A stretch of DNA of 64,000 bases from Microbacterium keratanolyticum (GCF_016907255.1 NZ_JAFBBQ010000001.1:2046001-2110000), one strand, 5' to 3'; counted from the first letter of the stretch, positions 44,601 to 53,489 are shown. Notes: generated by a model from the sequence alone, not told the origin. Program-made: numbers and translations.

Positions 44601-47600
44601 AGCGTCAAGGGACGCACCTACGAGACCCCGTCCGACATCGTCGAGGACAACGAGGACGACGCATCGAAGGTGCTGGGTCCGCAGGCGGACCTCGCGGTCG
44701 AGAAGACGACATCGACGACGGATCCGACGGCGGGATCCTCGCTGGCGTGGGCCATCTCGCTCACGAACCGTGGACCTTCCGTCGCGGAATCGACGGCCGG
44801 CAGCGCAATCGTCGTCACGGACGTGATCCAGCCGGGCGTCGCCGGGGTTCTGGAACCCGCGGCCACACCCCAGTGGACCGTCTCGGCCAGCAATGGCTGG
44901 CCGGCGGCGGCGGGCGACACGATCACGTGGACGTTCACCGGAAGCAGTCTCGCCGTAGGCGCCGTCGTCAACTTCGCCCTGATGGGCACGGTCGACTCGG
45001 CGTGGACCAGCGGAGCGATCTCCAACACCGCGACGGTCACGCCCGGTGTGACTCCGGATCCCGACCCCGATAACAACACCAGCACGGTCGTGGTGACGCC
45101 GGATGACGAGACCACTCTCGGCATCACGAAGACGCGCGTCGTGTTCCACGAGGGTGCGTGGAAGGACGCTGCCCAGCTGGGTGCGGCGCTGCCCGACATC
45201 ATCGCCGGCGGCGAGGCGAGCTACCGCGTGACCGTGAGCAACAACGGCCCCGCAGACGCGCGCCAGGTGGCGGTCGTCGATTCGCCGCCGACGGAGTTCA
45301 CCTACTCCGCCTTCGCGGATGAGGTCGGCACCTGGACCCACTCGGTGGTGGCTGCCCCCGGCACCGGGGACAGGTTCGCGCTGGGTGGAACGCTGATCGC
45401 ACTCGAGTCGGCCTCGTTCATCGTCACGTACAGCGTGGATGACAGCATGCCGGCGGGGACGATCCTCGTGAACAGCGTGGAGGCCTCGGCTGAGAACTCG
45501 ACGAACACGCCGACCGACGACGATTCCAACTCGACGCAGCGCCAGGCAGATCTCAGCATCGAGAAGTCGGTGCTGGATTCCGCAGGGGACCCGGTCGCCA
45601 ACGCGACCGCCACGGCCGGAACTGCGCTGAGCTATCGCCTGGTCGTGACGAACAACGGGCCGAGCATCTCGTCGGCACCGATCAACGTCACGGACACGCT
45701 GCCCGCGGGGATGACCTTCGTCTCCTCGGAGATCGTGCTCGGAGGCACGGCATCGGCTGCGTCGCCGAGTGACGTCAACGGTGTGCTGACCTGGTCTGAT
45801 ATCACGGAAGGCGACCCGCTCGCAGTGGGCGAGACCGTGGTGATCGATCTGATCGTCGACATCGCGTCGACCGTCAGGGCGCAGGTTCTCACGAACACGG
45901 CGACGGTCGCGGGCCCCGAGGACAGCGACCCGAGGAACAACACCGACACGGAACCCGTGACGATCGAGACGGCGGCAGACATGACGATCGTCAAGGACGT
46001 CGCGGCCGGGCCGTGGATCGCCGGCACGAACGTGACGTACACGATCACGGTCACCAACAACGGGCCGTCGGTGGCCGACGCGACCGTGACGGACGTGCTG
46101 CCGACGGGCCTCACGGCTGTGTCGATGTCCGGCGCAGGCTGGACGTGCGACGGCGCTGCCGGTCCGTGCGAGTACCCGGCGCACCCCGTCGGCACGAGCA
46201 CGATCACGGTCGTCGCGGCGATCGCGCCGAACGTGGCGACGGGCACAGAGCTCGTCAACACGGCGACTCTGCAGTGGACCGACACCACCGGTCCGCACAG
46301 CGAGTCCGACCCGGCGGACATCACGGTCACGACCCAGGCTGACCTCGCGCTCGTGAAGACAGCAGTCGACCAGGACGCCAACGAGATCACCCGCGTCACC
46401 GCGGGTACCTCCTCTCGGTACCAGGTCGTGGTGAGCAACAACGGCACGAGTGACGCGGTCGCTCCGCTGACCGTCGTCGACACGCTGCCCGCGGGCATCC
46501 GCTTCGTCTCGCTGATCGACACGACCGGCTGGACGGCATCCGCAGCGCAGCCCGCGCAGGACGGCACCCAGCAGGTGACGTTCACCCGCGACCCGAGCAC
46601 CCTCGGTCTCGCGAGCGGGGCCTCGGCGGCGCTGTTGTACGAGGTGCTGATCGACTCCGATGTCGCCGACGGCGCGATCCTGACGAACACCGCGACCGTG
46701 TCGTCCGGAACCCCGGATTCCGATCCGACGAACAACACCGACACCGCTGACGTCACGGTCGACACCCTTGTTGACCTCATGATCACGAAGTCGGCCACGG
46801 GTCCGACGGTGATCGGCGAGACGGCGATCTACGAGCTGCTGGTGCACAACAAGGGACCGTCGACGGCTCAAGGCATCGTTGTCGAGGATCTCGTGCCGGC
46901 ATCGCTCGAGCTTCTCGGCGCGACGGGAACAGGCTGGGACTGCATGACGGATCCGGCCACCGGCCAGGTCACCTGCACGCTGGACGAGCTCCTCGCAGGG
47001 GAGACGGCTGCTGTCATCGAGGTCGAGGTGCGTGTGCTTCCGGCCGCGTACAGCGAGGTATCGAACACCGCGACTGTCGGCTCGACGACGCCGGAGCTCC
47101 CGGAGACGCTCGACGACAACACCTCGACGGTGACGACTCCTGTGCCGCCGCTGGCGACGCTCGCGGTGACCAAGACCGCGGTGGGCGAGTTCCAGGTCGG
47201 CAAGACGGGAACGTACTCGATCACAGTGCGCAACGATGGCCCGACGGAAGACCCGGGGCCGATCACGGTCACCGACGTCCTGCCGAACGGCCTGAGGTTC
47301 GCCGGATCTCCTGATGCGGGCGTCTCGGTCGCCGGTCAGACCGTCACCTGGATACTCCCCGACGCCCTGGCGGTGGGCGACGAAGTGACGCTCACACTTG
47401 AGGTGAGCGTCGGACAGGCGGCGTACCCGAAGGTGGAGAACACGGCGACGGTGCAGACACCGACGACGCAGACACCCGATGCGAAGCTGACCGACAGCGT
47501 CACCGTCGATGTCAAGGCCGCCGACCCGCTCGCCCTCACCGGCGGCGAGATCGCGGCGAACATCATCATCCTCGGACTGATGCTGACGCTGCTGGGAGCA

Positions 47601-47651
47601 GCGGGCGTCGTGATCGCACGACGTGGCCGCGGCCCGGAGTCGACGCAGTAG
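38625..47651 (+). CDS. giant DUF11-repeat cell-wall surface protein
   Basis: This 3008-residue secreted protein has a signal peptide (RKITAMIATASLLTAG, cleavage near residue 38). About eighteen tandem DUF11/isopeptide-forming beta domains of 110-220 residues follow. Repeat openings include ITKTANPSTDVRAG near 1225, IEKSVLDSAGDPVA near 2307, IVKDVAAGPWIAGT near 2449 and VTKTAVGEFQVGK near 2843. Repeats share TYTITVTNNGP and the DTLPAG region. N-terminal repeats are longer and diverged; C-terminal ones are alike. LALTG at 2969, a membrane helix and RRGRGPESTQ form an LAxTG sortase signal. It would be a long wall-anchored stalk or adhesin. GAGGGGG precedes the ATG. Confidence 0.93.
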   Translation: MRALLRKQKRQQRVRKITAMIATASLLTAGLIVGGLGIQGALAAPFTPTVAADGTGNAGKDFILAGEDATFEITVSNETGPKQFNLGVTAMVPDSVSLVSGGAFGTPTIFRAGDVLPNTSRSGNADCAALGFVPAPGNLNRCAVPAGQQFWVWSDVNDLPTGGDVTSTVTVRPHATAFPVGTEIDFTVSAYTSSEPSRLPTFDGSPSKAKTTSHTSGRGEDATPSPLPVKALRITKSEPSPESELLRGVHDNVTTYTITVDATGEAATNGITVTDYLPAGLEYLGVAGGDQSTGGDEYPTSGTIPGTWTHSGESVETIALDAAQASALGLSGAGVYTKVTWTLPPIAGGTAQVLPGTPGTAGTHTFSYQAGIPLFENTLWPAGAEPDVASGAQAANLDNNTGPSTRHGSTDSNAPAQAQSLVNAAVATGTYTGAVTDEVLRATSDRDTESVDAVDLRVIKSVATDGHGDAFATGTLATYTLSVGVSEYVNASNITLTDVIPNGLCPAFPVQSTPPTLLMDGSVVTAGVWNTTITPGSRCNYPSTEPGSTLTGATVTSIEYSSTDGTFTVVFAASDIAAGTDHAAVQYTLMQRPDYTGSGGGTSSGDVLTNTVKIAGTTTPIDEIAGDPTLSGMVGGDYFPLDDSEATITSPPSVLQKDVLERGKTPATAAAGDWKETSSEPFSTGDSVWYRLQIDFADGVDTRGATLEDYIPVGVEYVGATYQWAGIPGFADQTSPVAHGAGTFPGDYLPTPQVNGNVIAWQLGAENRDRSSARFMPAGSAVTILVEGRVTGVSISSTDIDSPLNHAKYQQENVEGKIVFQRDSAGFDLDWTPTLTKGIKTNPHPGGSTDKTFDQGGTNELVVQGDQVIYRIDVTAPQNTTDDYLIWDVLPKGVKAADVSNYTAALYDGGTETATGAFTAQAYDTLPAGIQLSTAYTGRSVVVWNFTANVAGSEKGDTPVTRGFTLGYTLTVPDGSTASAAAELGQSFTNTAGIVSYEVPNNGGGVSTLVPQKTAGGQELTTRVPTSSELAVGDANTYDSAEIHLPESTMVKKLVSTEVGPAAATGADGTVGLNNLNDANNTQTRIVQGEYATFEYSATIPAHTSVSGAVLADNGNFGGTPYTFVDGSAVFTGPRGQTAADLQTAGFTLFPAKVGADNAGTMKFPTTYTNTTAAPEVFSVRITVRVGDLNNNTTLTNTATFSHTNVNGGARVVKSDTAQTVYVEPAPSITKTANPSTDVRAGQDITYSIVVSNAAGRPISFDNRVVDTVPAGLHVDLSSFTATVGATTVPVPQSALTFTGDVAAGDGGTITWAPSAVAALGAILPAVTLKYTAQITDIAAAGQTYTNTATVTGYTLPSTVGGEDTTTRRGERTATDDAVITATTLELTKGVRLGSSGAYSPTANAPVGETASYEVSVVLHANINYYNIQLRDLLPQGVTLVGTAPVVTVSPAGSGADAAWNWTDTANRWTGTYSGPGGDILASTQERVLTFTYDALLTTSIPQNATTLTNEAGVSWTQGETGPRTEITDDATITVSNPNVVISKKVDGVDEVHDHPDKTFTYRVQARNTGTSAAYNMTFVDQVPAGVIVDESSVTASGGVLTGASATTGGGTITWTAPGPLAVYTNGGAGQLQTFTYTARFADSSELSGNLTTGRGDTLTNTVRVTHVESFPTGGREYTPSGPDSVADAKVVPLFPAVTLGKTVVAGVTEAFVGESFRWKLTATNNGQGNAQTITLTDTLPANWEYDDTVAPIITIAGVAAPSQVPTESTVGGRETLTWVFGNTTTAALRGTVLEANPANRVITVEFAAKPKPEALQDAGAGLDIPHTNTVSAVTTDTTGASENSTGSYTGADRTADAAIARADLKLQKEAIGGENGAWIPGKAVDADYTQPQWQITISNQGPDAAHGPFTVIDTTTVPAGVTTGAFSARYYSSAADTVGTPVTLSGAGTVASPYIVADTGLSLASDESDSIVLVADVTIAAGATGTAENTASVKGRTYETPSDIVEDNEDDASKVLGPQADLAVEKTTSTTDPTAGSSLAWAISLTNRGPSVAESTAGSAIVVTDVIQPGVAGVLEPAATPQWTVSASNGWPAAAGDTITWTFTGSSLAVGAVVNFALMGTVDSAWTSGAISNTATVTPGVTPDPDPDNNTSTVVVTPDDETTLGITKTRVVFHEGAWKDAAQLGAALPDIIAGGEASYRVTVSNNGPADARQVAVVDSPPTEFTYSAFADEVGTWTHSVVAAPGTGDRFALGGTLIALESASFIVTYSVDDSMPAGTILVNSVEASAENSTNTPTDDDSNSTQRQADLSIEKSVLDSAGDPVANATATAGTALSYRLVVTNNGPSISSAPINVTDTLPAGMTFVSSEIVLGGTASAASPSDVNGVLTWSDITEGDPLAVGETVVIDLIVDIASTVRAQVLTNTATVAGPEDSDPRNNTDTEPVTIETAADMTIVKDVAAGPWIAGTNVTYTITVTNNGPSVADATVTDVLPTGLTAVSMSGAGWTCDGAAGPCEYPAHPVGTSTITVVAAIAPNVATGTELVNTATLQWTDTTGPHSESDPADITVTTQADLALVKTAVDQDANEITRVTAGTSSRYQVVVSNNGTSDAVAPLTVVDTLPAGIRFVSLIDTTGWTASAAQPAQDGTQQVTFTRDPSTLGLASGASAALLYEVLIDSDVADGAILTNTATVSSGTPDSDPTNNTDTADVTVDTLVDLMITKSATGPTVIGETAIYELLVHNKGPSTAQGIVVEDLVPASLELLGATGTGWDCMTDPATGQVTCTLDELLAGETAAVIEVEVRVLPAAYSEVSNTATVGSTTPELPETLDDNTSTVTTPVPPLATLAVTKTAVGEFQVGKTGTYSITVRNDGPTEDPGPITVTDVLPNGLRFAGSPDAGVSVAGQTVTWILPDALAVGDEVTLTLEVSVGQAAYPKVENTATVQTPTTQTPDAKLTDSVTVDVKAADPLALTGGEIAANIIILGLMLTLLGAAGVVIARRGRGPESTQ

Positions 47652-47667
47652 CATCCGCCTGACCCGC

Positions 47668-47703
47668 ACCGCCCCCGGAGAAGTGATCCTTCCCGGGGGC
47701 GGT
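47668..47703. terminator. terminator hairpin after the giant gene
   Basis: ACCGCCCCCGG (47668-47678) pairs with CCGGGGGCGGT (47693-47703), followed by TCCTTT. Confidence 0.75.
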
Positions 47704-47766
47704 TCCTTTGTGCAGAATGGGGGCAGGCCACGACCGCTGGCGCACACGCAAACGAAAGGGGACTCC

Positions 47767-47991
47767 ATGGGCATTGGAGACTCGGTCAACGACGCAATCA
47801 ACAAGGGCAAAGACTTCCTTGAGCAGAACAAGGACAACATCGAGGGTGCGCTCAAGAGCGAGCAGGCCGAGGGCATCAGCGACAAGGTTCTCGATGGCCT
47901 TTCCGACCTCGCGAAGAAGATCGCTCCGGACGCCGCAGACAAGATCGACGAGGTCCGTGACAACGTCGACAAGAACATCGGCAACGAGTAG
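47767..47991 (+). CDS. Rv0909-like antitoxin family small protein
   Basis: This 74-residue acidic helical protein starts at MGIGDSVNDAINKGKDFLEQ and matches the short actinobacterial family annotated as antitoxin (MT0933/Rv0909-like, PF14013). A helix-rich middle (GISDKVLDGLSDLAKKIAPDAADKIDEV) and GNE end are typical. AAAGGGGACTCC precedes the ATG. No toxin gene lies beside it, so the antitoxin label is doubtful; many members are orphan and may be stress proteins. Confidence 0.8.
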   Translation: MGIGDSVNDAINKGKDFLEQNKDNIEGALKSEQAEGISDKVLDGLSDLAKKIAPDAADKIDEVRDNVDKNIGNE

Positions 47992-48017
47992 TTGCTCACC
48001 TGCTGACAGGCAGGTGT

Positions 48018-48048
48018 GAGGCGGTCCGCTCAGCGAGCGGGCCGCCTC
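48018..48048 (+). terminator. Rho-independent terminator
   Basis: GAGGCGG and CCGCT pair with AGCGG and CCGCCTC, followed by GTCTTTT. It ends the small antitoxin-like gene and isolates the S10 operon. Confidence 0.85.
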
Positions 48049-48119
48049 GTCTTTTGCCCCGGAATCACCGCGATGCCGGAGGGTGCGGCGGGGGAGGTCC
48101 GAGCGCGACACGCCCGGGT

Positions 48120-48148
48120 TTGCGTGGGTCAGATCCGCATGGCAAAAT
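48120..48148 (+). promoter_or_regulatory. candidate S10 operon promoter
   Basis: TTGCGT (48120-48125), a 17-nt spacer and CAAAAT (48143-48148) stand about 318 nt before rpsJ. Confidence 0.5.
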
Positions 48149-48154
48149 AGACAG

Positions 48155-48465
48155 GTTCCACATTTCGGCGTTGCGCGTGCGTGCGCCGAATCACTGCCAG
48201 GCAGTGCATAGACGGCGCGGAAGCGCAGGGATCTAGGCCGCGGGTAGCAGAACACACAACCGACTCTCTCTCCGGAGAGACCCGCATGCGCGGGCGTCGG
48301 CATCCGTTCGCCCTCGGGCAGCGGGCTGACAGAAGAACAGTGGTGCAGCAGATCGACTCGCAGAGCCGGTCCGGTGCCAGGCGTGAAACACGCTGTGGTG
48401 CGTCCAATGCCCCCGATCCACCTGGGTCGGGACGGTAAGACGCTTTAAAGAAAGATGAGCAGACA
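48155..48465 (+). promoter_or_regulatory. long 5' leader of the S10 operon
   Basis: No gene is seen in these bases. They contain small palindromes at 48192-48206 (CACTG/CAGTG) and 48267-48280 (TCTCTCC/GGAGAGA), a CGCATGCG element near 48283, and end with AAAGAAAGATG upstream of the rpsJ ATG. A long untranslated leader suits feedback control by a ribosomal protein, as L4 does in gamma-proteobacteria; this is an inference. Confidence 0.4.
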
Positions 48466-48774
48466 ATGGCGGGACAGAAGATCCGCATTCGCCTGAAGTC
48501 GTATGACCACGAGGTCATCGACACGTCGGCACGCAAAATCGTCGACACCGTGACCCGTGCGGGCGCGACCGTCGTCGGCCCCGTGCCGCTTCCGACCGAG
48601 AAGAACGTCGTGTGCGTCATCCGGTCGCCGCACAAGTACAAGGACAGCCGCGAGCACTTCGAGATGCGCACCCACAAGCGTCTGATCGACATCGTCGACC
48701 CGACGCCGAAGGCTGTCGACTCGCTGATGCGTCTCGACCTGCCGGCCGATGTCAACATCGAGATCAAGCTCTGA
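48466..48774 (+). CDS. rpsJ: ribosomal protein S10
   Basis: This 102-residue S10 ([54 protein letters not shown]) is a 30S head protein that also serves as NusE in antitermination. It opens the S10 operon behind a long leader, and rplC follows by 8 nt. The length and both ends fit the family. Confidence 0.98.
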   Translation: MAGQKIRIRLKSYDHEVIDTSARKIVDTVTRAGATVVGPVPLPTEKNVVCVIRSPHKYKDSREHFEMRTHKRLIDIVDPTPKAVDSLMRLDLPADVNIEIKL

Positions 48775-48782
48775 GGTTCGAC

Positions 48783-49442
48783 ATGGCTACCATCAACGAG
48801 AAGATTTCCAAGGGCATGCTGGGCACGAAGCTCGGCATGACGCAGGTGTGGAACGAGAACGGCAAGCTCGTTCCCGTCACCGTCATCGAGCTTGCACCTA
48901 ACGTGGTCACCCAGCTCCGCACCATCGAGAAGGACGGCTACAAGGCTGTTCAGATCGCTGCCGGACAGATCGACCCGCGCAAGGTCAACAAGCCCCTCAC
49001 CGCTCACTTCGAGGCCGCAGGCGTCACGCCGCGTCGTCACGTCACCGAGATCCGCACTGCGGATGCCGATGACTACACGCTCGGCCAGGAGCTCACGGTT
49101 GACGGCCTTTTCGAGGCCGGCCAGCTCGTCGACGTCGTCGGCACGAGCAAGGGTAAGGGCACCGCGGGTGTCATGAAGCGCCACAACTTCGCTGGTGTCA
49201 GCGCTTCGCACGGTGCACACCGCAACCACCGCAAGCCCGGCTCCATCGGCGCATCGTCGACCCCGAGCCGTGTTTTCAAGGGCATGCGTATGGCTGGCCG
49301 TATGGGTGGAGAGCGCGTGACCGTGCTCAACCTGACGGTGCACGCCATCGACACCGAGAAGGGACTCATGCTCGTCAAGGGCGCCGTCCCCGGTGCACGC
49401 GGCCGCATCGTTTTCGTCCGTAACGCAGTGAAGGGTGCCTAA
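48783..49442 (+). CDS. rplC: ribosomal protein L3
   Basis: This 219-residue L3 binds 23S rRNA near the peptidyl transferase centre. [28 protein letters not shown] and [12 protein letters not shown] are family signatures. The ATG at 48783 ([11 protein letters not shown]) is used because longer frames run into rpsJ. It is 5 nt from rplD. Ribosome assembly is early and essential. Confidence 0.98.
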   Translation: MATINEKISKGMLGTKLGMTQVWNENGKLVPVTVIELAPNVVTQLRTIEKDGYKAVQIAAGQIDPRKVNKPLTAHFEAAGVTPRRHVTEIRTADADDYTLGQELTVDGLFEAGQLVDVVGTSKGKGTAGVMKRHNFAGVSASHGAHRNHRKPGSIGASSTPSRVFKGMRMAGRMGGERVTVLNLTVHAIDTEKGLMLVKGAVPGARGRIVFVRNAVKGA

Positions 49443-49447
49443 GTCTC

Positions 49448-50107
49448 ATGGCTGACACGACTCTCACTCTCGACGTCATCGGCGCCAGCGCGAAGAAGAC
49501 CGGCACGGTCGACGCTCCCGCAGGCCTCTTCGATGTCAAGACCAACGTCCCGCTGATCCACCAGGTCGTCGTCGCGCAGCTCGCTGCCGCACGCCAGGGC
49601 ACCCACTCGACCAAGCGTCGTGGTGAGGTCTCCGGTGCAGGCCGCAAGCCGTTCAAGCAGAAGGGCACGGGTAACGCTCGTCAGGGCTCGATCCGTGCAC
49701 CGCACATGACCGGTGGTGGCATCGTCCACGGCCCGAAGCCGCGCGACTACTCGCAGCGCACCCCCAAGAAGATGATCGCCGCCGCCCTCCTGGGTGCGCT
49801 CAGCGACCGCTTCCGCGGCCAGCGTCTGCACGTCGTCGAGTCCTTCGGTCTCGAGGGCAAGCCCTCGACCAAGATCGCTGCTGCGCACCTCTCGGCTCTG
49901 CCGGGCAAGACGGCGCTCGTCGTGATCGACCGCACGGACGACAACAGCGCACTGAGCATCCGCAACCTTGCTGGCGTTCACCTGCTGTACGTCGACCAGC
50001 TCAACGCATACGACGTGCTCGTCGCTGACGACATCGTCTTCACCAAGCCCGCTTTCGAGGCGTTCGTCGCCGCGAAGACCGGCACCATCGAGGAGGTCTC
50101 GGCATGA
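49448..50107 (+). CDS. rplD: ribosomal protein L4
   Basis: This 219-residue L4 lines the exit tunnel with its extended loop ([37 protein letters not shown]). In E. coli L4 is the translational and transcriptional repressor of the S10 operon; whether it acts on the long leader here is unknown. Its TGA overlaps the rplW ATG (ATGA). Confidence 0.98.
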   Translation: MADTTLTLDVIGASAKKTGTVDAPAGLFDVKTNVPLIHQVVVAQLAAARQGTHSTKRRGEVSGAGRKPFKQKGTGNARQGSIRAPHMTGGGIVHGPKPRDYSQRTPKKMIAAALLGALSDRFRGQRLHVVESFGLEGKPSTKIAAAHLSALPGKTALVVIDRTDDNSALSIRNLAGVHLLYVDQLNAYDVLVADDIVFTKPAFEAFVAAKTGTIEEVSA

Positions 50108-50427
50108 GCGCACAGGACAACGTCCTCGCAGCCGCGAGCAACAAGGACCCGCGCGACATCATCCTGAAGCCGGTCGTCTCCGAGAAGAGCTACGGTCTCA
50201 TCGACGAAGGCAAGTACACCTTCCTGGTGGACCCGCGCGCTTCGAAGACCGAGATCAAGCTCGCCATCGAGAAGATCTTCGGCGTCAAGGTTGCTGCAGT
50301 CAACACGATCAACCGCGTCGGCAAGGCCCGCCGCACTCGCTTCGGCACGGGAAAGCGCAAGGACACCAAGCGCGCCATCGTGACCCTGAAGTCGGGCACC
50401 ATCGACATCTTCACGGCAGTCGGCTGA
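50104..50427 (+). CDS. rplW: ribosomal protein L23
   Basis: This 107-residue L23 lies at the tunnel exit and docks SRP and trigger factor. [37 protein letters not shown] and [13 protein letters not shown] match the family. A short Ala/Ser N-terminal tail ([13 protein letters not shown]) precedes the core. It starts inside the end of rplD and is followed 20 nt later by rplB. Confidence 0.97.
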   Translation: MSAQDNVLAAASNKDPRDIILKPVVSEKSYGLIDEGKYTFLVDPRASKTEIKLAIEKIFGVKVAAVNTINRVGKARRTRFGTGKRKDTKRAIVTLKSGTIDIFTAVG

Positions 50428-50447
50428 CCGGGGGATAAGGACTAATA

Positions 50448-51287
50448 ATGGCTATTCGCAAGTACAAGCCCACGACCCCGGGCCGTCGCGGCTCGTCGGT
50501 GGCTGACTTCGCTGAGATCACCCGATCGACGCCCGAGAAGTCGCTGCTCCGCCCGCTCTCCAAGACCGGTGGTCGCAACAACCAGGGCCGCATCACGACC
50601 CGTCACATCGGTGGTGGCCACAAGCGCCAGTACCGCGTCATCGACTTCCGTCGCAATGACAAGGACGGCGTCAACGCCAAGGTCGCTCACATCGAGTACG
50701 ACCCCAACCGCACCGCGCGCATCGCGCTGCTGCACTACTTCGACGGTGAGAAGCGCTACATCCTCGCGCCGGCGAAGCTCAAGCAGGGCGACATCGTCGA
50801 GTCGGGCGCAAGCGCTGACATCAAGCCGGGCAACAACCTCCCGCTGAAGAACATCCCGACGGGTACCGTCATCCACGCAATCGAGCTCCGTCCCGGTGGC
50901 GGCGCGAAGATGGCGCGTTCGGCCGGTGCGTCCGTCCGTCTCGTCGCCAAGGATGGCCCCTACGCTCAGCTGCGTCTCCCCTCGGGCGAGATCCGCAACG
51001 TCGATGCGCGCTGCCGCGCGACCATCGGCGAGGTCGGCAACGCCGAGCAGTCGAACATCAACTGGGGCAAGGCTGGCCGTATGCGCTGGAAGGGCGTTCG
51101 CCCGACCGTCCGCGGTGTTGCCATGAACCCGGTCGACCACCCGCACGGTGGTGGTGAGGGTAAGACCTCCGGTGGTCGTCACCCTGTTACCCCCTGGGGC
51201 AAGGCAGAGGGCCGCACCCGTCACGCCAACAAGGAAAGCGACAAGTACATCGTGCGTCGCCGTACCGCCGGCAAGAAGCGCAAGTAG
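50448..51287 (+). CDS. rplB: ribosomal protein L2
   Basis: This 279-residue L2 is needed for subunit joining and peptidyl transfer. [36 protein letters not shown], and the conserved His-containing [13 protein letters not shown] are visible. The ATG has GGGGATAAGGA upstream. It is followed 12 nt later by rpsS. No extension is present. Confidence 0.98.
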   Translation: MAIRKYKPTTPGRRGSSVADFAEITRSTPEKSLLRPLSKTGGRNNQGRITTRHIGGGHKRQYRVIDFRRNDKDGVNAKVAHIEYDPNRTARIALLHYFDGEKRYILAPAKLKQGDIVESGASADIKPGNNLPLKNIPTGTVIHAIELRPGGGAKMARSAGASVRLVAKDGPYAQLRLPSGEIRNVDARCRATIGEVGNAEQSNINWGKAGRMRWKGVRPTVRGVAMNPVDHPHGGGEGKTSGGRHPVTPWGKAEGRTRHANKESDKYIVRRRTAGKKRK

Positions 51288-51299
51288 GAGTAGAGGAAG

Positions 51300-51581
51300 A
51301 TGCCACGCAGTCTTAAGAAGGGCCCCTTCGTCGACGAGCACCTGCTTCGCAAGGTTGTCGTCCAGAACGAGGCGGGTACGAAGAACGTCATCAAGACCTG
51401 GTCGCGCCGATCGATGATCATCCCGGCGATGCTGGGTCACACGATCGCGGTCCACGACGGTCGCAAGCACATCCCCGTGTTTGTGTCCGAGACCATGGTC
51501 GGCCACAAGCTGGGCGAGTTTGCGCCCACCCGCACCTTCCGCGGCCACGTGAAGGACGACAAGAAGGGCCGCCGCCGCTAA
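51300..51581 (+). CDS. rpsS: ribosomal protein S19
   Basis: This 93-residue S19 ([56 protein letters not shown]) forms the bridge of the 30S head with S13 near the A site. GAGTAGAGGAAG is the ribosome binding site. rplV follows after 24 nt. Confidence 0.98.
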   Translation: MPRSLKKGPFVDEHLLRKVVVQNEAGTKNVIKTWSRRSMIIPAMLGHTIAVHDGRKHIPVFVSETMVGHKLGEFAPTRTFRGHVKDDKKGRRR

Positions 51582-51605
51582 CGCGGGGCGATAGAGGAGA
51601 GAGAA

Positions 51606-52004
51606 ATGGTGGAGTCCATCGCACGCGTGCGACACATCCGCGTGACCCCTCAGAAGGCTCGTCGCGTCGTTGCGCTCATCAAGGGCAAGCAGGCGCAGGA
51701 AGCGCTCGCGATCCTGAAGTTCGCACCGCAGGCCGCAAGTGAGCCGATCTACAAGCTCGTGCACTCGGCTATGGCCAACGCACAGGTGAAGGCAGATCGC
51801 GACGGCGAGTACCTGAACGAGGCAGACCTGTACGTGAGCAACGCTTACGTCGACGAGGGCACGACGCTCAAGCGTTTCCAGCCCCGTGCACAGGGTCGCG
51901 CCTTCCAGATCAAGAAGCGCACGAGCCACATCACGGTCGTGCTCTCGACGCCGGAGGTCGCTGAGACCGCCGACGCCGCAAGCAACAAGAAGGCGAGCAA
52001 GTAA
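51606..52004 (+). CDS. rplV: ribosomal protein L22
   Basis: This 132-residue L22 extends a beta-hairpin into the exit tunnel. [42 protein letters not shown] and [10 protein letters not shown] match the family. A short C-terminal tail ([13 protein letters not shown]) follows the core. GAGGAGAGAGAA precedes the ATG. Its TAA overlaps the rpsC ATG by one base. Confidence 0.97.
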   Translation: MVESIARVRHIRVTPQKARRVVALIKGKQAQEALAILKFAPQAASEPIYKLVHSAMANAQVKADRDGEYLNEADLYVSNAYVDEGTTLKRFQPRAQGRAFQIKKRTSHITVVLSTPEVAETADAASNKKASK

Positions 52005-52753
52005 TGGGACAGAAGGTTAACCCGTACGGCTTCCGCCTCGGAATCACGACCGACCACGTGTCGCGTTGGTTCTCGGACTCGACGAAGCCGGGCCAGCGTT
52101 ACGCCGACTACGTCGCCGAGGACATCAAGATCCGTCAGCTGCTGCAGACGCAGCTCGACCGCGCCGGTGTCTCGAACATCGAGATCGAGCGCACCCGTGA
52201 CCGCGTCCGCGTCGACATTCACACCGCCCGTCCGGGCATCGTGATCGGTCGCCGTGGCGCCGAGGCCGAGCGCATCCGCGGCGACCTCGAGAAGCTCTCG
52301 GGCAAGCAGATCCAGCTGAACATCCTCGAGGTCAAGAACCCCGAGGCTGACGCTCAGCTCGTCGCACAGGGCATCGCCGAGCAGCTGTCTGCTCGTGTGG
52401 CGTTCCGTCGTGCGATGCGCAAGGGCCTTCAGGGCGCGCAGCGCGCTGGCGCCAAGGGCATCCGCATCCAGGTCTCCGGCCGCCTCGGCGGCGCCGAGAT
52501 GAGCCGCTCGGAGTTCTACCGCGAGGGTCGTGTGCCGCTGCACACGCTGCGTGCGAACATCGACTACGGCTTCTACGAGGCGAAGACCACCTTCGGCCGC
52601 ATCGGTGTGAAGGTCTGGATCTACAAGGGTGACCTCACCAACAAGGAGCTCGCTCGCGAGCAGGCAAACCAGAAGCCTTCGCGTGACCGTGGTGGCGACC
52701 GTCGCCGTGGCCCGCGCAACGAGGCACCTGTGGCAGAAGGAGCGTCGGCATAA
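52004..52753 (+). CDS. rpsC: ribosomal protein S3, extended C-terminus
   Basis: This 249-residue S3 binds the mRNA entry channel through its KH domain ([20 protein letters not shown]). [14 protein letters not shown] and [18 protein letters not shown] are typical. The C-terminal ~28 residues ([18 protein letters not shown] and beyond) are a charged low-complexity tail beyond the usual core. It overlaps rplV and rplP by one base each. Confidence 0.97.
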   Translation: MGQKVNPYGFRLGITTDHVSRWFSDSTKPGQRYADYVAEDIKIRQLLQTQLDRAGVSNIEIERTRDRVRVDIHTARPGIVIGRRGAEAERIRGDLEKLSGKQIQLNILEVKNPEADAQLVAQGIAEQLSARVAFRRAMRKGLQGAQRAGAKGIRIQVSGRLGGAEMSRSEFYREGRVPLHTLRANIDYGFYEAKTTFGRIGVKVWIYKGDLTNKELAREQANQKPSRDRGGDRRRGPRNEAPVAEGASA

Positions 52754-53172
52754 TGCTCATCCCCCGCAAGGTCAAGTACCGCAAGCAGCACCACCCCGGT
52801 CGTGCTGGCCAGGCCACCGGTGGCACCAAGGTGTCGTTCGGTGAGTTCGGCATCCAGGCCCTGACGCCCGCTTACGTGACGAACCGTCAGATCGAGTCCG
52901 CTCGTATCGCGATGACCCGTCACATCAAGCGTGGTGGAAAGGTGTGGATCAACATCTACCCCGACCGTCCGCTCACGAAGAAGCCGGCTGAAACCCGAAT
53001 GGGTTCCGGTAAGGGTTCCCCCGAGTGGTGGGTCGCCAACGTCAAGCCGGGCCGTGTCCTCTTCGAGGTCGCGGGTGTCAACGAGGAGCTCGCACGCGAG
53101 GCTCTGACCCGTGCCATTCACAAGCTGCCGCTCAAGGCACGCATCATCAAGCGCGAGGAGGGCGACGCGTAA
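52753..53172 (+). CDS. rplP: ribosomal protein L16
   Basis: This 139-residue L16 sits near the A site and helps position t[39 protein letters not shown] and [19 protein letters not shown] are diagnostic. It overlaps rpsC and rpmC by one base at each end, so translation is tightly coupled. No extension. Confidence 0.98.
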   Translation: MLIPRKVKYRKQHHPGRAGQATGGTKVSFGEFGIQALTPAYVTNRQIESARIAMTRHIKRGGKVWINIYPDRPLTKKPAETRMGSGKGSPEWWVANVKPGRVLFEVAGVNEELAREALTRAIHKLPLKARIIKREEGDA

Positions 53173-53489
53173 TGGCGATCGGCACCAAGGAGCTCGCTCC
53201 GGCAGAGCTCGACACGTTCGAAGACCAGCGCCTCGTTGAGGAGCTGCGCAAGGCCAAGGAGGAGCTGTTCAACCTCCGTTTCCAGTCGGCCACCGGCCAG
53301 CTGGAGAGCCACGGCCGCATCCGCGCCGTCAAGCGCGACATCGCGCGCCTCTACACCGTGATCCGTGAGCGTGAGCTCGGCATCCGTGCGACGCCGGCTC
53401 CGGTCGAGGCTCCGGCCAAGAAGGCGACCAAGTCGAAGGCGAAGAAGTCCGAGGATGCCTCGGCTGACGCCGAAGGGAAGGCTGAGTAA
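53172..53489 (+). CDS. rpmC: ribosomal protein L29, extended C-terminus
   Basis: This 105-residue L29 has the usual two-helix core ([40 protein letters not shown]) to about residue 70. A tail of about 35 residues follows, rich in Lys, Ala, Glu and Asp. Typical L29 is about 65 residues. ATG at 53172 overlaps the L16 stop; longer frames upstream are shadows of rplP. Confidence 0.96.
   Translation: MAIGTKELAPAELDTFEDQRLVEELRKAKEELFNLRFQSATGQLESHGRIRAVKRDIARLYTVIRERELGIRATPAPVEAPAKKATKSKAKKSEDASADAEGKAE

Noticed and set aside
38604..47999. A 3131-codon open frame on the minus strand covering the giant gene.
   Set aside because: Open antisense frames are expected opposite long GC-rich genes. The translation is Arg/His/Gly/Val-rich without domains, while the plus strand has a signal peptide, repeats and a sorting signal.
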